The notes under the pieces were generated by a model. The model did not search any database. It was given only the letters and a program-made list of their open reading frames with translations, and was not told the origin of the DNA. The position numbers and the translations under genes were made by a program. This document shows, in pieces, positions 32,313 to 39,988 of a stretch of 64,000 nt of DNA; position 1 is the stretch's first letter; each line of letters starts with the position of its first letter. The stretch covers positions 1-64,000 of the forward strand of contig JBMOMN010000005.1 of assembly GCA_049324115.1 (NCBI GenBank), written 5' to 3'. This DNA is from UBA5796 sp040752455. Lineage in GTDB: Bacteria; Chloroflexota; Anaerolineae; Anaerolineales; Villigracilaceae.

Positions 32313-33446
32313 CTAGATGGGGCGCAGGACACGGTCCTGGCGGAGCTGCTTGAAGAACAACACCGTGTTCTGGGGCTGGGACTCGTGGACGGCGTCCTGC
32401 CAGGCCTGCACCCCCAGCGATTCGGGGGTTCGCCGTTCGTATCCGAGCTTTTTCCACATGCTTTCTTTTTCGGCCAGTTCAGGGCTGAGGAAGATCAGCG
32501 AGGCTTCGACCTGGAGGTCGTGGGAGGCCTGCTCCACCTCGCCGATCAGGGTTTCGAGGGCTTTTTCGGTGGTGGCCTGCGGGGCAAGATAGAAGTCGGT
32601 GGTGCGGGCGACGAGGTTTTCGACCTGCCAGCCGGCAAGGCCGACGGGCGTGTTGTTGACGTGCAGGAGCATGAAGGCTTTTTCGCCGAAAGCGGCCATC
32701 ACGTCGCTGGGAGTGAGCTTCTGGTGTCCTTTGCTGAACGAGGAGATCATGCTGGCGATCAGCTCGGAATCTCTCGGCCTCCCGCGCTGGACGGTGAAAT
32801 CACCCTCGGCGGCGGGTTTGACCACGACCGGGCCGGTATCCTCATCCTTGACCGTGTTCTTCCACGCCTGGGTGACTTGCTTCCAGGTGTCCTCGAAGGA
32901 GCCGGTATTGCGGATGACCACGTTCGCCACCACGGTTTTCTGTTCCTGGGGTTCCTGGGCTTCGATGCGCTGGACCGCCTCGCTTTGGGCGATCTGCCGC
33001 TTCTGGGTCAGGCGGATCAGTTGGAGGTCGCGGCTGGCGTGAGTGACCCAGATCGAATCGCAAACGTTACGCAGGTCGCCTTCGAGAAGTTTGATGGCCT
33101 CGATGACGATCACGGACTGGCCGGCGCGCCGCACCATGATATCTATGGCCTGGCCGACGAGCGGGTGGATGATGGCTTCGAGCCGGGCGAGGGCTTCGGG
33201 GTCGGCGAAGACCAGCCGCCCGAGCTTGGCGCGGTCAATCTGCCGGTCGGGGCCGAGGATCCAGACGCCGAAGGTATCCACGACGGGTTGGTAGCCGGGA
33301 GCGCCCTTGGCGATGGCGCGGTGGGAAAGCGCGTCTGCATCAATACCGTAAGCGCCGAGGTGCTCGAGCATTTTGCGGACGACACTCTTGCCGGTGGCAA
33401 TATTACCGGTCAGCCCAATGACGTATTTCCCAGGCCATTTACTCAC
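32313..33446 (-). CDS. coaE: dephospho-CoA kinase fused to a GNAT-like domain
   Basis: A 377-residue protein. Residues 1-200 are dephospho-CoA kinase: P-loop GNIATGKS (14-21), GIDADALSHRAI (nucleotide-binding), and the R-L-x-Q-R-type lid region (RLTQKRQIAQSEAVQRI). This enzyme makes CoA from dephospho-CoA and ATP, the last step of CoA synthesis. Residues about 225-377 look like a GNAT acetyltransferase (SELIASMISSFSKGHQKLTP, AFMLLHVNNTPVGLAGW, MWKKLGYERRTPE). The usual CoaE ends near residue 200, so this is a fusion. It starts with GTG, with AAGGAG 5 nt upstream. Confidence 0.88.
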   Translation of the reverse strand: MSKWPGKYVIGLTGNIATGKSVVRKMLEHLGAYGIDADALSHRAIAKGAPGYQPVVDTFGVWILGPDRQIDRAKLGRLVFADPEALARLEAIIHPLVGQAIDIMVRRAGQSVIVIEAIKLLEGDLRNVCDSIWVTHASRDLQLIRLTQKRQIAQSEAVQRIEAQEPQEQKTVVANVVIRNTGSFEDTWKQVTQAWKNTVKDEDTGPVVVKPAAEGDFTVQRGRPRDSELIASMISSFSKGHQKLTPSDVMAAFGEKAFMLLHVNNTPVGLAGWQVENLVARTTDFYLAPQATTEKALETLIGEVEQASHDLQVEASLIFLSPELAEKESMWKKLGYERRTPESLGVQAWQDAVHESQPQNTVLFFKQLRQDRVLRPI

Positions 33447-33539
33447 GGCAACTCCTTAATAAACGAATCCTATCATGTTCGCATACCCATTTTAGCCTTA
33501 GCAGGGCAGAATGTCAAAGGAAAATTCACCGGCGCGGTG

Positions 33540-33568
33540 TTGACGGCTGGCCCGCGAACAGGTATGAT
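33540..33568 (+). promoter_or_regulatory. promoter of the RNase P RNA gene
   Basis: TTGACG (33540-33545), 17-nt spacer, TATGAT (33563-33568). The expected start at about 33575 coincides with the first base of the P1 helix. Confidence 0.8.
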
Positions 33569-33574
33569 GAAAGA

Positions 33575-34022
33575 ACCTCTCAGGCTGGTCGGGCGGTCGC
33601 GGCTCCGCGTTGCCGGGGTCGAGGAAAGTCCGCACTCCAAAGAGCATGGCGTCGGTTAACTGCCGGGGCGGGGAGTCCCTTTGGGACGAACCTGCCGGAC
33701 AGGGCCACAGAAACAAACAGCCGCCCCCCACCTGGTGGGGGAGGTGATGGTGAAAAGGTGGTGTAAGAGACCACCGGTACTCGCAGTAATGCGGGTGGCC
33801 AGGTAACCCCCGCCGGGAGCAAGGCCAAGCAGGAACGAATGCCGTCTGCGGACGGTGGGAGGCTGCTCGTCTCCTCATGTGCGCCTTCATCGGAAGGCGC
33901 CAGTTCCGGGTAGGCCGCAAGAGCGCTGCGGTGACGCGGCGCCCAGAGAGATGATCGCCCAGGCGTGGAGCGCGCTCCATTGCCGGACAGAATGCGGCTT
34001 ATAGACCAGCCGAGAGGTATTT
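33575..34022 (+). ncRNA. rnpB: RNase P RNA (bacterial class A)
   Basis: The RNA has the universal blocks GAGGAAAGTCCGCACTCC (CR I, 5' side), ACAGAAACA (CR II/III), GTAATGCGGG, and AGAATGCGGCTTATAGACC at the 3' end. ACCTCTCAGGCTGGTC at the start pairs with GACCAGCCGAGAGGT at the end to form P1. A TTTTT run follows (34018-34025), which ends transcription. The length of about 445 nt is a little longer than the usual 350-410. It is the catalytic part of RNase P, which matures tRNA 5' ends. The RNA is on the plus strand, divergent from coaE. Confidence 0.95.
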
Positions 34023-34067
34023 TTAAATCCCCACCCTTTCTCCAATTCCGAAGCAGTCATCCACTGT

Positions 34068-34084
34068 GGCGCGGGATGGCATCC
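34068..34084. repeat. short palindrome GCGGGATGGCATCCCGC
   Basis: Seven-base arms around GGC/ATG form a compact hairpin just before the M50 gene. It is one of several short palindromes of the same design in this window. Confidence 0.6.
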
Positions 34085-34101
34085 CGCAATGCCAAACGTA
34101 A

Positions 34102-35424
34102 ATGGAAGCTCTCCCGTCTCCCCCCGAACCCATCGAGTGCGAACGCTGCCACCGCACCTCCACCCTGGAGGCCGCCTTCGTCCGCCGGAAACGGGCGGCG
34201 GGCGGACGGTCCCGCGGCGTCTGCTTCGAGTGCGAGGGCAAGAGGCAGGTGAACTCCATCCTGTTCCTCACCATTTTCAGCCTCGTCTTTGCCTGTTTCA
34301 ACGCCAATCTGGCGCCCAACTCAGCCATCGGGAATTTTTACCTGCTGCTATTTTGGGGGCTGTTGGCCTGCATCCCGTTGCTGGTCTTGCACGAACTGGC
34401 CCATGCCGCCGCTGCCCGCCTGCTCGGTTTCCGGGTCTTTGCGATCCACCTGGGGATGGGGGGACCCCTCCTGGCGACCCGTTTCCTGGGCCTGACCTGG
34501 GTCATCCACCCCGCCCCGGTCAGCGCGGTCACGGTCATTGCCGGACCCGAGCTTGGCTACTACCGCCTGAGGCTTTTCTTCATCACCCTGGCCGGTCCCG
34601 GGCTGCACGCCCTCCTGGCGGCTGCCGCGTGGTTCACCTACCATAATTTTGGCCTGCCCGGGACCTGGTACCTGGTCCTCTTCTGGACGAATGTTTTCCT
34701 CCTGGCCGTCAACCTCTTCCCGCGCAAGGCGCTGGTGGCGGTGGGCGCGACCGGGACCGACGGCCTGTCCCTGCTGCAAATCCCCCGCATGGGACGGGAC
34801 GAACTCCAAAAGCGGTTTGCCGGGTATTACCTGCTTGGAACGGTGGCCGAGGTCGAGAGAGGGGACCATCGGGAGGCCATCCGGTTTGCCGAACAGGGCG
34901 CCGCGCTCTACCCTGGGGAACCGAACATCCTGAACGCGCTGGGATATGCCCGCATCTACACCGGCGAGTACTCCCGCTCCAGGGACTATTTTTTGCAGGC
35001 GCTGGCCCTTGAAGAAAAGCTGACCCCGGCGATGGAAGCCATCATGCTCAACAACGTAGCCTTTGCCGACCTGCTCCTGGACGACCCGGCCCTGCTCCCC
35101 GAAGCGGACGCGTACTCGGACCGGGCTTGCCAGGCATATTTCTGGGAACCGGCCGTCCTCGGGACGCGCGGCGGCGTGCTGATCGCCCTCGACCAGGCGA
35201 AAGAGGGACTCGACCTGCTCCGGCAATCCCTGGAAAAAGGCTTCGAGAAGCGCGGCAAAGCCTCCGACGCCTGCCTGATCGCCTGGGGAGAGATGAAACT
35301 TGGACGTCCGGCCGAAGCTGAAAAATACCTTGCCCTGGCGCGCCGGCTCGATCCGCTCTGCCCCCTGCTCGATTTTGCCAACCGGAAAATGGGGAAGGTG
35401 AATTCGAAACCCTTGGAGGTGTGA
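34102..35424 (+). CDS. zinc-ribbon / M50 peptidase / TPR protein
   Basis: A 440-residue membrane protein in three parts. The N-terminal zinc ribbon has Cys13, Cys16, Cys41 and Cys44. The membrane part has five or six helices and carries the M50 (site-2 protease) motif HELAH (97-101), with a likely third metal ligand in VNLFPRKALVAVGATGTDG. From residue 235 a TPR-like helical repeat region follows, with EVERGDHREAIRFAEQGAAL and ALGYARIYTGEYSRSRDYFL. It would cut membrane-embedded substrates in regulated proteolysis, but the substrate is unknown. No ribosome binding site is obvious before ATG. Confidence 0.7.
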   Translation: MEALPSPPEPIECERCHRTSTLEAAFVRRKRAAGGRSRGVCFECEGKRQVNSILFLTIFSLVFACFNANLAPNSAIGNFYLLLFWGLLACIPLLVLHELAHAAAARLLGFRVFAIHLGMGGPLLATRFLGLTWVIHPAPVSAVTVIAGPELGYYRLRLFFITLAGPGLHALLAAAAWFTYHNFGLPGTWYLVLFWTNVFLLAVNLFPRKALVAVGATGTDGLSLLQIPRMGRDELQKRFAGYYLLGTVAEVERGDHREAIRFAEQGAALYPGEPNILNALGYARIYTGEYSRSRDYFLQALALEEKLTPAMEAIMLNNVAFADLLLDDPALLPEADAYSDRACQAYFWEPAVLGTRGGVLIALDQAKEGLDLLRQSLEKGFEKRGKASDACLIAWGEMKLGRPAEAEKYLALARRLDPLCPLLDFANRKMGKVNSKPLEV

Positions 35425-35430
35425 TATGAT
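35425..35430 (+). promoter_or_regulatory. -10 element TATGAT before the DUF47 gene
   Basis: GTGATATGATAGC lies at the end of the previous gene; TATGAT ends about 29 nt before the DUF47 ATG. No strong -35 is visible. Confidence 0.3.
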
Positions 35431-35459
35431 AGCTTCCCTATCCCACCAGTGAGGTTCTT

Positions 35460-36080
35460 ATGTTCGGATTATTCAAACGCCGGGAAGAAGTTTTCCATAA
35501 ATTGATCGAGGAACAGGCCCAGATCACCTACGAAGGCTTGAAATACCTGCTCAAATATCTCGAGTCGCACAGCCCCGAAGTGGCGGAGCAGCTGTCAATG
35601 AAAGAAAAGGAAGCCGATGAAGTGCGGCGGATACTCATTGACGAACTCAACCGGACTTTTGTCACGCCTTTCGACCGGGAGGATATCTTCTCCCTCTCCC
35701 GGACGATTGACGACGTGCTCGATTACGCCAACACCACCGTCAACGAGATGGAGATCCTGAAGGTCGTGCCCACGCCCTACATGCAGCGGATCGCCTCCCT
35801 GCTGAAAGATGCCACCTACGAGATCTATCTCTCCGTCCAGCGGTTGCAGAAGCATCCCGGCGTGGCGATTGACCATGCCCAGCGGGCCAAGGCTCTCGAA
35901 AACCGGGTCGAAGCCGTTTACCGCGAGGCGATCGCCGACCTGTTCGAAAGCGCCAAGGATGTCCACGACGTGGTCGAGATGCTGAAAAAGCGCGAAGTCT
36001 ACCGCCACCTGAGCAACGCCGCCGACCGGGGGGACGAAGCGGCCAACGTGATTTCAGACATCGTGGTCAAGCGGACGTAA
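35460..36080 (+). CDS. PhoU-like DUF47 protein, phosphate transport accessory
   Basis: A 206-residue all-helical protein of the DUF47 (TIGR00153) family: FKRREEVFHKLIEEQAQITY at the start, FVTPFDREDIFSLSRTIDDV (the conserved metal-binding Asp-Arg-Glu-Asp region), and EVYRHLSNAADRGDEAANVI at the end. These proteins resemble PhoU and are nearly always next to a PiT phosphate permease, as here (PiT starts 5 nt after its stop). They are thought to regulate the permease. GAGG sits 7 nt before the ATG. Confidence 0.92.
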   Translation: MFGLFKRREEVFHKLIEEQAQITYEGLKYLLKYLESHSPEVAEQLSMKEKEADEVRRILIDELNRTFVTPFDREDIFSLSRTIDDVLDYANTTVNEMEILKVVPTPYMQRIASLLKDATYEIYLSVQRLQKHPGVAIDHAQRAKALENRVEAVYREAIADLFESAKDVHDVVEMLKKREVYRHLSNAADRGDEAANVISDIVVKRT

Positions 36081-36085
36081 TCCCA

Positions 36086-37066
36086 ATGCCCCCGCAACTT
36101 ATCCTGGTCATCGCCCTGGCGCTGGTCTTCGATTTTCTGAACGGCCTGCACGACTCCAGCAACATCGTCGCCACCATGATCTCCTCGCGGGCGTTCAGGC
36201 CTCAGGTCGCGCTGGGGATCACCGCGCTGGCCGAATTCTCCGGCCCGTTCCTGTTCGGGGTGGCGGTGGCGACCACCATCGGCGACGAGATCGTCCCGGC
36301 CGGGGCGCTGACGCTGGAGGTCATCCTGGCCTGCCTGATCGCGGCCATCCTGTGGAACCTGCTGACCTGGTTCCTGGGCATCCCCAGCAGTTCCTCGCAC
36401 GGGTTGATCGGCGGCCTGATCGGCGCGGTGATGGTTGGGGCCGGTTTCGGTTCCGTCCGGCTGGCGGGACTCGAAAAGGTGCTGATCGCCCTGTTCACCT
36501 CCCCCCTGATCGGTTTCTTCGTCGGGTTCGTTTTGACCCGGCTGATCTTTTTCCTGGCTCGCGGGGCTTCGCCGCGCATCAACAGTTTCTTCAAACGCAG
36601 CCAGTTGTTGACCGCCCTCGGGCTGGCTTTCAGCCATGGGACCAACGACGCCCAGAAGACGATGGGGATCATCACCCTCAGCCTGGTGATCGGCGGTGTG
36701 CTGCCTGCCTTCCACGTCCCGACCTGGGTGGTGGCGGCCAGCGCCGGGGCTATCGCCCTGGGCACCTCCCTCGGCGGTTGGCGGTTGATCAAGACTCTCG
36801 GGGGCAAATTCTACAAGATCCGCCCTGTACACAGTTTTTCGGCCCAGTTGAGTTCGGCCCTGGTCATCATCGCGGCTTCGCTGGTCGGCGGGCCGGTCAG
36901 CACCACCCAGGTGGTCAGTTCGGCCATTATGGGGGTCGGCTCCTCGGAGCGCTGGGGGAAAGTGCGCTGGGGTGTGGCCGGGGATATCGTCACGGCCTGG
37001 TTCATCACCATCCCGGCCACGGCCCTGATCTCCGCCGGGATCTACTGGCTTCTGACGAAAGCGTAG
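36086..37066 (+). CDS. pit: inorganic phosphate transporter, PiT family
   Basis: A 326-residue membrane carrier with about ten helices. It has the two inverted PiT signature repeats: FDFLNGLHDSSNIVATMI near the start and FSHGTNDAQKTMGIITL in the second half, plus GIPSSSSHGLIGGLIGA. It imports inorganic phosphate (as metal phosphate) with a cation gradient. It is co-transcribed with the DUF47 accessory gene. The end of the gene is followed by a CACGAAGG palindrome region. Confidence 0.93.
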   Translation: MPPQLILVIALALVFDFLNGLHDSSNIVATMISSRAFRPQVALGITALAEFSGPFLFGVAVATTIGDEIVPAGALTLEVILACLIAAILWNLLTWFLGIPSSSSHGLIGGLIGAVMVGAGFGSVRLAGLEKVLIALFTSPLIGFFVGFVLTRLIFFLARGASPRINSFFKRSQLLTALGLAFSHGTNDAQKTMGIITLSLVIGGVLPAFHVPTWVVAASAGAIALGTSLGGWRLIKTLGGKFYKIRPVHSFSAQLSSALVIIAASLVGGPVSTTQVVSSAIMGVGSSERWGKVRWGVAGDIVTAWFITIPATALISAGIYWLLTKA

Positions 37067-37119
37067 CCTCCCCTAACCCGGACGGGCCGAAACCCCTGGG
37101 TTGAGCTTGTCGAAACCAG

Positions 37120-37200
37120 GAAGGATCCAACCACGAAGGGTCACGAAGGAACACAAAGGAAAATCTTTGTGACCCTTTGTGCGCCTTCGTGGTAAAAATT
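37120..37200. repeat. CACGAAGG-type palindromic repeat
   Basis: CCACGAAGGGTCACGAAGG and ACACAAAGG are matched by the inverted copy TTTGTGACCC, TTTGTGCGCCTTCGTGG. It forms a long stem between the converging PiT and recJ genes and could stop transcription from both sides. The remaining gap has no gene. Confidence 0.65.
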
Positions 37201-37252
37201 CTTGCAGGGGAAGTCCGCGAAGTTATCCTGTCATGCCTCAAGCATGGCCTAC

Positions 37253-39016
37253 TTAATCCGGCGTGCCGGCGGGTTTGACATCTTTCAGGTTGAGCTGGGG
37301 GGTGACGCGCCCGTTGAACTCGTTCGGCTCGAAGGCGTACATCAGGTCCACCCGTTCGGGCAGGTTGGGTTGGAGATGGCCGAGACGGAACCCGATAGCG
37401 TCGAACGTGTTTTTCCCATCCGTGACTTTCAATTTCAGGTGTTTGCCTTCCTGCCCGACGGTGCGGGATTGCGTCACGCGCAGGTTGCGGGAGACGAAGA
37501 CAGCCTCGGGATTGCCGTAGCCGGTCGGTTCGAGGTAGCTCAGGTTTTTGAGCAGGTCCATCGAAAGCTCGGCGAGCGGGACCTCCAGGTCTGCGTTCAG
37601 GGTCCGGCGCAGGTCGGCCCCTGAGAGTTTTTCGGCGGCAATCGCCTTCAGGCGCGAGACCAGTTCGGGCAGTTTGTCATTTTCGACGGTGAACCCGGCT
37701 GCGGCCGCGTGCCCCCCGTGGCGGACGAGCAGGTCGGCGCACGCATCCAGGGCATCGGTGATGTGGAATTCGGGGATCGAGCGGCACGAGCCGCGGGTCG
37801 TCTCCGCGTCGTGGTGGGCGACGATGGCGGGACGGTAGTAGGCTTCCGTCAAACGGGCGGCGGCCAACCCGACCACCCCGGGATTGAAGTCTTCGCGGGC
37901 GGCGAAGAGCAGGAAAGCCTCCGGGTCGTCGGCCAGGGCGATCTCTTCGGCGGCTTTTTGCATCTGGCGGGTGATGCGCTGGCGCTCGATGTTCTGGACG
38001 TTCAGTTGCTGGGCCAGTTGCCCGGCCCTCATCACGTCAGTGGTGGTCAGCAGCTCGTAGGAGGCGATGGCGTCTTCCAGCCGCCCGGAGGCGTTGAGCC
38101 GCGGTCCCAGCATGAAGCCGATGTGGGTGGCGGAGATCTTCTTCAACTCGATGCCGGATACGTTGGCCAGCGAGAACAATCCCTGGCGGGTGGTCTGGTG
38201 CATCTGGCGCAGGCCGCGCCGCACCAGGGCGCGGTTCTCGCCGGTGAGCGGGGCCAGGTCGGCCACCGTGCCGAGGGCCACCAGGTCGAGCAGGTCGCCC
38301 AGGCGCAGGTCCCCCACCGCTGAATTCCCGTTTTCCACTGATCGCTGACCGCTGATCGCTGATTGCTGATTGCTATCCGCTGGGGGCTGGCTGCTGAACA
38401 ATGCCTCGGCCAGCTTGAAGGCGATCCCCACCCCGGCCAGTTCTTTGTACGGATAGGCGTCCCCGGCCTGCTTGGGGTTGATGACCGCAAAGGCGGGCGG
38501 CAGTTCGTCGCCGGGGTGGTGGTGATCTGTGATAACGAGGTCCAGGCCCAGGGTCCGGGCGTGAGCCGCCTCGACCGGGGAGCGGATGCCGCAGTCTACG
38601 GTGATGACCAGCCTGACGCCCTGTCCGGCCAGGGTGTCCAGCGCGTCGGTGTTCAGGCCGTAGCCCTCGTCGAAGCGGTTGGGGATGTACGGGCGGACAT
38701 CCGCCCCCAGGGCTTTGAGCGCCTGGACCAGCAGGGCGGTGGCGGTCACGCCGTCCACATCGTAATCGCCGTAGATGGCAATGGGTTCGGCCCCGGCGAT
38801 GGCCCGGCGGAGGCGCTCGACGGTGGCCTGCATCCCGGTCATCTGGAAGGGGTCGGTCGAATGGAGGGTGCGGGCGTTGAAGAAGTTGCGGGCCTCTTCG
38901 AGGGTGGCGTGGCCGCGGTTGAAGGCCAGTTGAGCCAGGATGTTGGGGAAACTGGACAGGTTATCTCTTGCCTGGGGCGTGGGAGGGGAGGCGATTTGCC
39001 AGCGTTTCGAGTGCAT
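37253..39016 (-). CDS. recJ: single-stranded-DNA exonuclease RecJ
   Basis: A 587-residue DHH-family nuclease. The phosphoesterase motifs are DYDVDG (84-89), DCGI (141-144) and DHHHPGDELP (DHH, 164-166), followed by the DHHA1 domain with HGGHAAAAGF and a C-terminal OB-fold. RecJ degrades single-stranded DNA from the 5' end in recombination and mismatch repair. At about residues 209-236 a Gln/Ser/Asn-rich stretch (SNQQSAISGQRSVENGNSAV) is encoded by a heptamer repeat array and interrupts an otherwise conserved region. The ATG at 39016 is chosen; there is no clear ribosome binding site. Confidence 0.93.
   Translation of the reverse strand: MHSKRWQIASPPTPQARDNLSSFPNILAQLAFNRGHATLEEARNFFNARTLHSTDPFQMTGMQATVERLRRAIAGAEPIAIYGDYDVDGVTATALLVQALKALGADVRPYIPNRFDEGYGLNTDALDTLAGQGVRLVITVDCGIRSPVEAAHARTLGLDLVITDHHHPGDELPPAFAVINPKQAGDAYPYKELAGVGIAFKLAEALFSSQPPADSNQQSAISGQRSVENGNSAVGDLRLGDLLDLVALGTVADLAPLTGENRALVRRGLRQMHQTTRQGLFSLANVSGIELKKISATHIGFMLGPRLNASGRLEDAIASYELLTTTDVMRAGQLAQQLNVQNIERQRITRQMQKAAEEIALADDPEAFLLFAAREDFNPGVVGLAAARLTEAYYRPAIVAHHDAETTRGSCRSIPEFHITDALDACADLLVRHGGHAAAAGFTVENDKLPELVSRLKAIAAEKLSGADLRRTLNADLEVPLAELSMDLLKNLSYLEPTGYGNPEAVFVSRNLRVTQSRTVGQEGKHLKLKVTDGKNTFDAIGFRLGHLQPNLPERVDLMYAFEPNEFNGRVTPQLNLKDVKPAGTPD
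38336..38384. repeat. heptanucleotide tandem array inside recJ
   Basis: Seven units with a 7-nt period on the plus strand: CACTGAT CGCTGAC CGCTGAT, then CGCTGAT TGCTGAT TGCTATC CGCTGGG. It stays open in the recJ frame because three units make seven codons. Confidence 0.85.
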
Positions 39017-39092
39017 AAGGTTGGAGTTTACAAACACCTTTCAAGGATGGAAAGAGTATAAACGTTGGGGAAGGTGGAGGCAAGGGTCATTG

Positions 39093-39098
39093 TATAAT
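39093..39098 (+). promoter_or_regulatory. -10 element TATAAT
   Basis: TATAAT in CATTGTATAATCC, 23 nt before the ATG at 39122, with GGAG as ribosome binding site between them. A -35-like TTGGGG is too far away (22-nt spacer). Confidence 0.45.
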
Positions 39099-39121
39099 CC
39101 TTGTGACAGACAAGGAGAATT

Positions 39122-39637
39122 ATGTATACACTTGCCGGGGATGAGAAAGCCGTCACGCTGATGTTGTACACCGTCCACGGTGTGATCCGTGCGGATGTGG
39201 TGGCCAGGCTGAACGTGCGGGTGAATATCTGGCTGCGGACGGACAGCGCTCCGAAGTACTTCCACCTTTTGAAGCCGAATATCATCCTGCTGGGCGCAGG
39301 GCAGGTCAAATCGTTCAACCAGCCGGAGATGTACCTGCCGACTGCCATGGTCCTGGCCTATCATTTGGTCCCTCCGCACACTGAAGCGTTGGATTATGAA
39401 CCCGGCGAAGCCAACCGGACGGCGCAGCCGGTGACAGCCAATCTGGGGAGCTTCTTTTTCAAAGGTGAAGCGCGTATCTCATGCCAGACTGAGTTTGGAA
39501 CGACCCTCGAGGTGGCGCGCACGCCCTGGATGTCGCTCTATAATGTGGATATTTCCAACCTGTTCCTGCCGCAGTTAAGGATGCGCGTGCCGATGATGCT
39601 GGCCAATCCTTACCAGGTGGGGTTTGCGATGGGATAA
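39122..39637 (+). CDS. hypothetical protein, probably two repeated beta-sheet halves
   Basis: A 171-residue soluble protein with no signal peptide. The two halves look alike: VHGVIRADVVARLNVRVNIW ... LLKPNIILLGA (about 18-62) and KGEARISCQTEFGTTLEVAR ... LRMRVPMMLANP (about 112-165). This suggests an internal duplication of a small beta-barrel (Sm-like or PilZ-like), which is inference. I recognise no family. The start has GGAG and TATAAT upstream. It is divergent from recJ and ends before a MITE-like element. Confidence 0.55.
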   Translation: MYTLAGDEKAVTLMLYTVHGVIRADVVARLNVRVNIWLRTDSAPKYFHLLKPNIILLGAGQVKSFNQPEMYLPTAMVLAYHLVPPHTEALDYEPGEANRTAQPVTANLGSFFFKGEARISCQTEFGTTLEVARTPWMSLYNVDISNLFLPQLRMRVPMMLANPYQVGFAMG

Positions 39638-39694
39638 TTGACCGGATTCTTGTGGAAGAAGGTCCGACGAATACGGGCAAGAAGAAATATAAAA

Positions 39695-39830
39695 CCCATC
39701 CGAAAATCCCTGGAGTGCGGACTTCAGTCCGCTGGGATGCAGTCCGCTGGGATGCAGTCCGCTGGGATGCAGTCCGCTGGGAACCGGCAAGCTGAAGCTT
39801 GCGCTCCTTTTTCGGATAGGCTCTTATTCC
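39695..39830. repeat. VNTR-MITE family, copy 3 (4 units, inverse orientation)
   Basis: Starts CCATCCGAAAATCCC, TGGAGTGCGGACTTC and has four 15-bp units (AGTCCGCTGGGATGC type), followed by CCGGCAAGCTGAAGCTTGCG and the end CTCCTTTTTCGGATAGGCTC. The unit is 15 bp here but 16 bp in copies 1 and 2. Confidence 0.85.
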
Positions 39831-39988
39831 TGAAGAGCCAAAAAGATAGGGTCACGGCGATTACCAGTATCCGGTTTTTCATCCACTCTCTTAAAATTTG
39901 CTGTTTATGCGGAAAACGGCGCGAGTCACCTGTCACAAGGGGGTAAAATTGCTTTCACAACCTGCCCCGCCCCCCCGGAGAGAGCGAC

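Noticed and set aside
33498..33980. Open frame over the RNase P RNA
   Set aside because: The sequence is explained by RNase P RNA conserved blocks and its P1 pairing; the peptide has no features.
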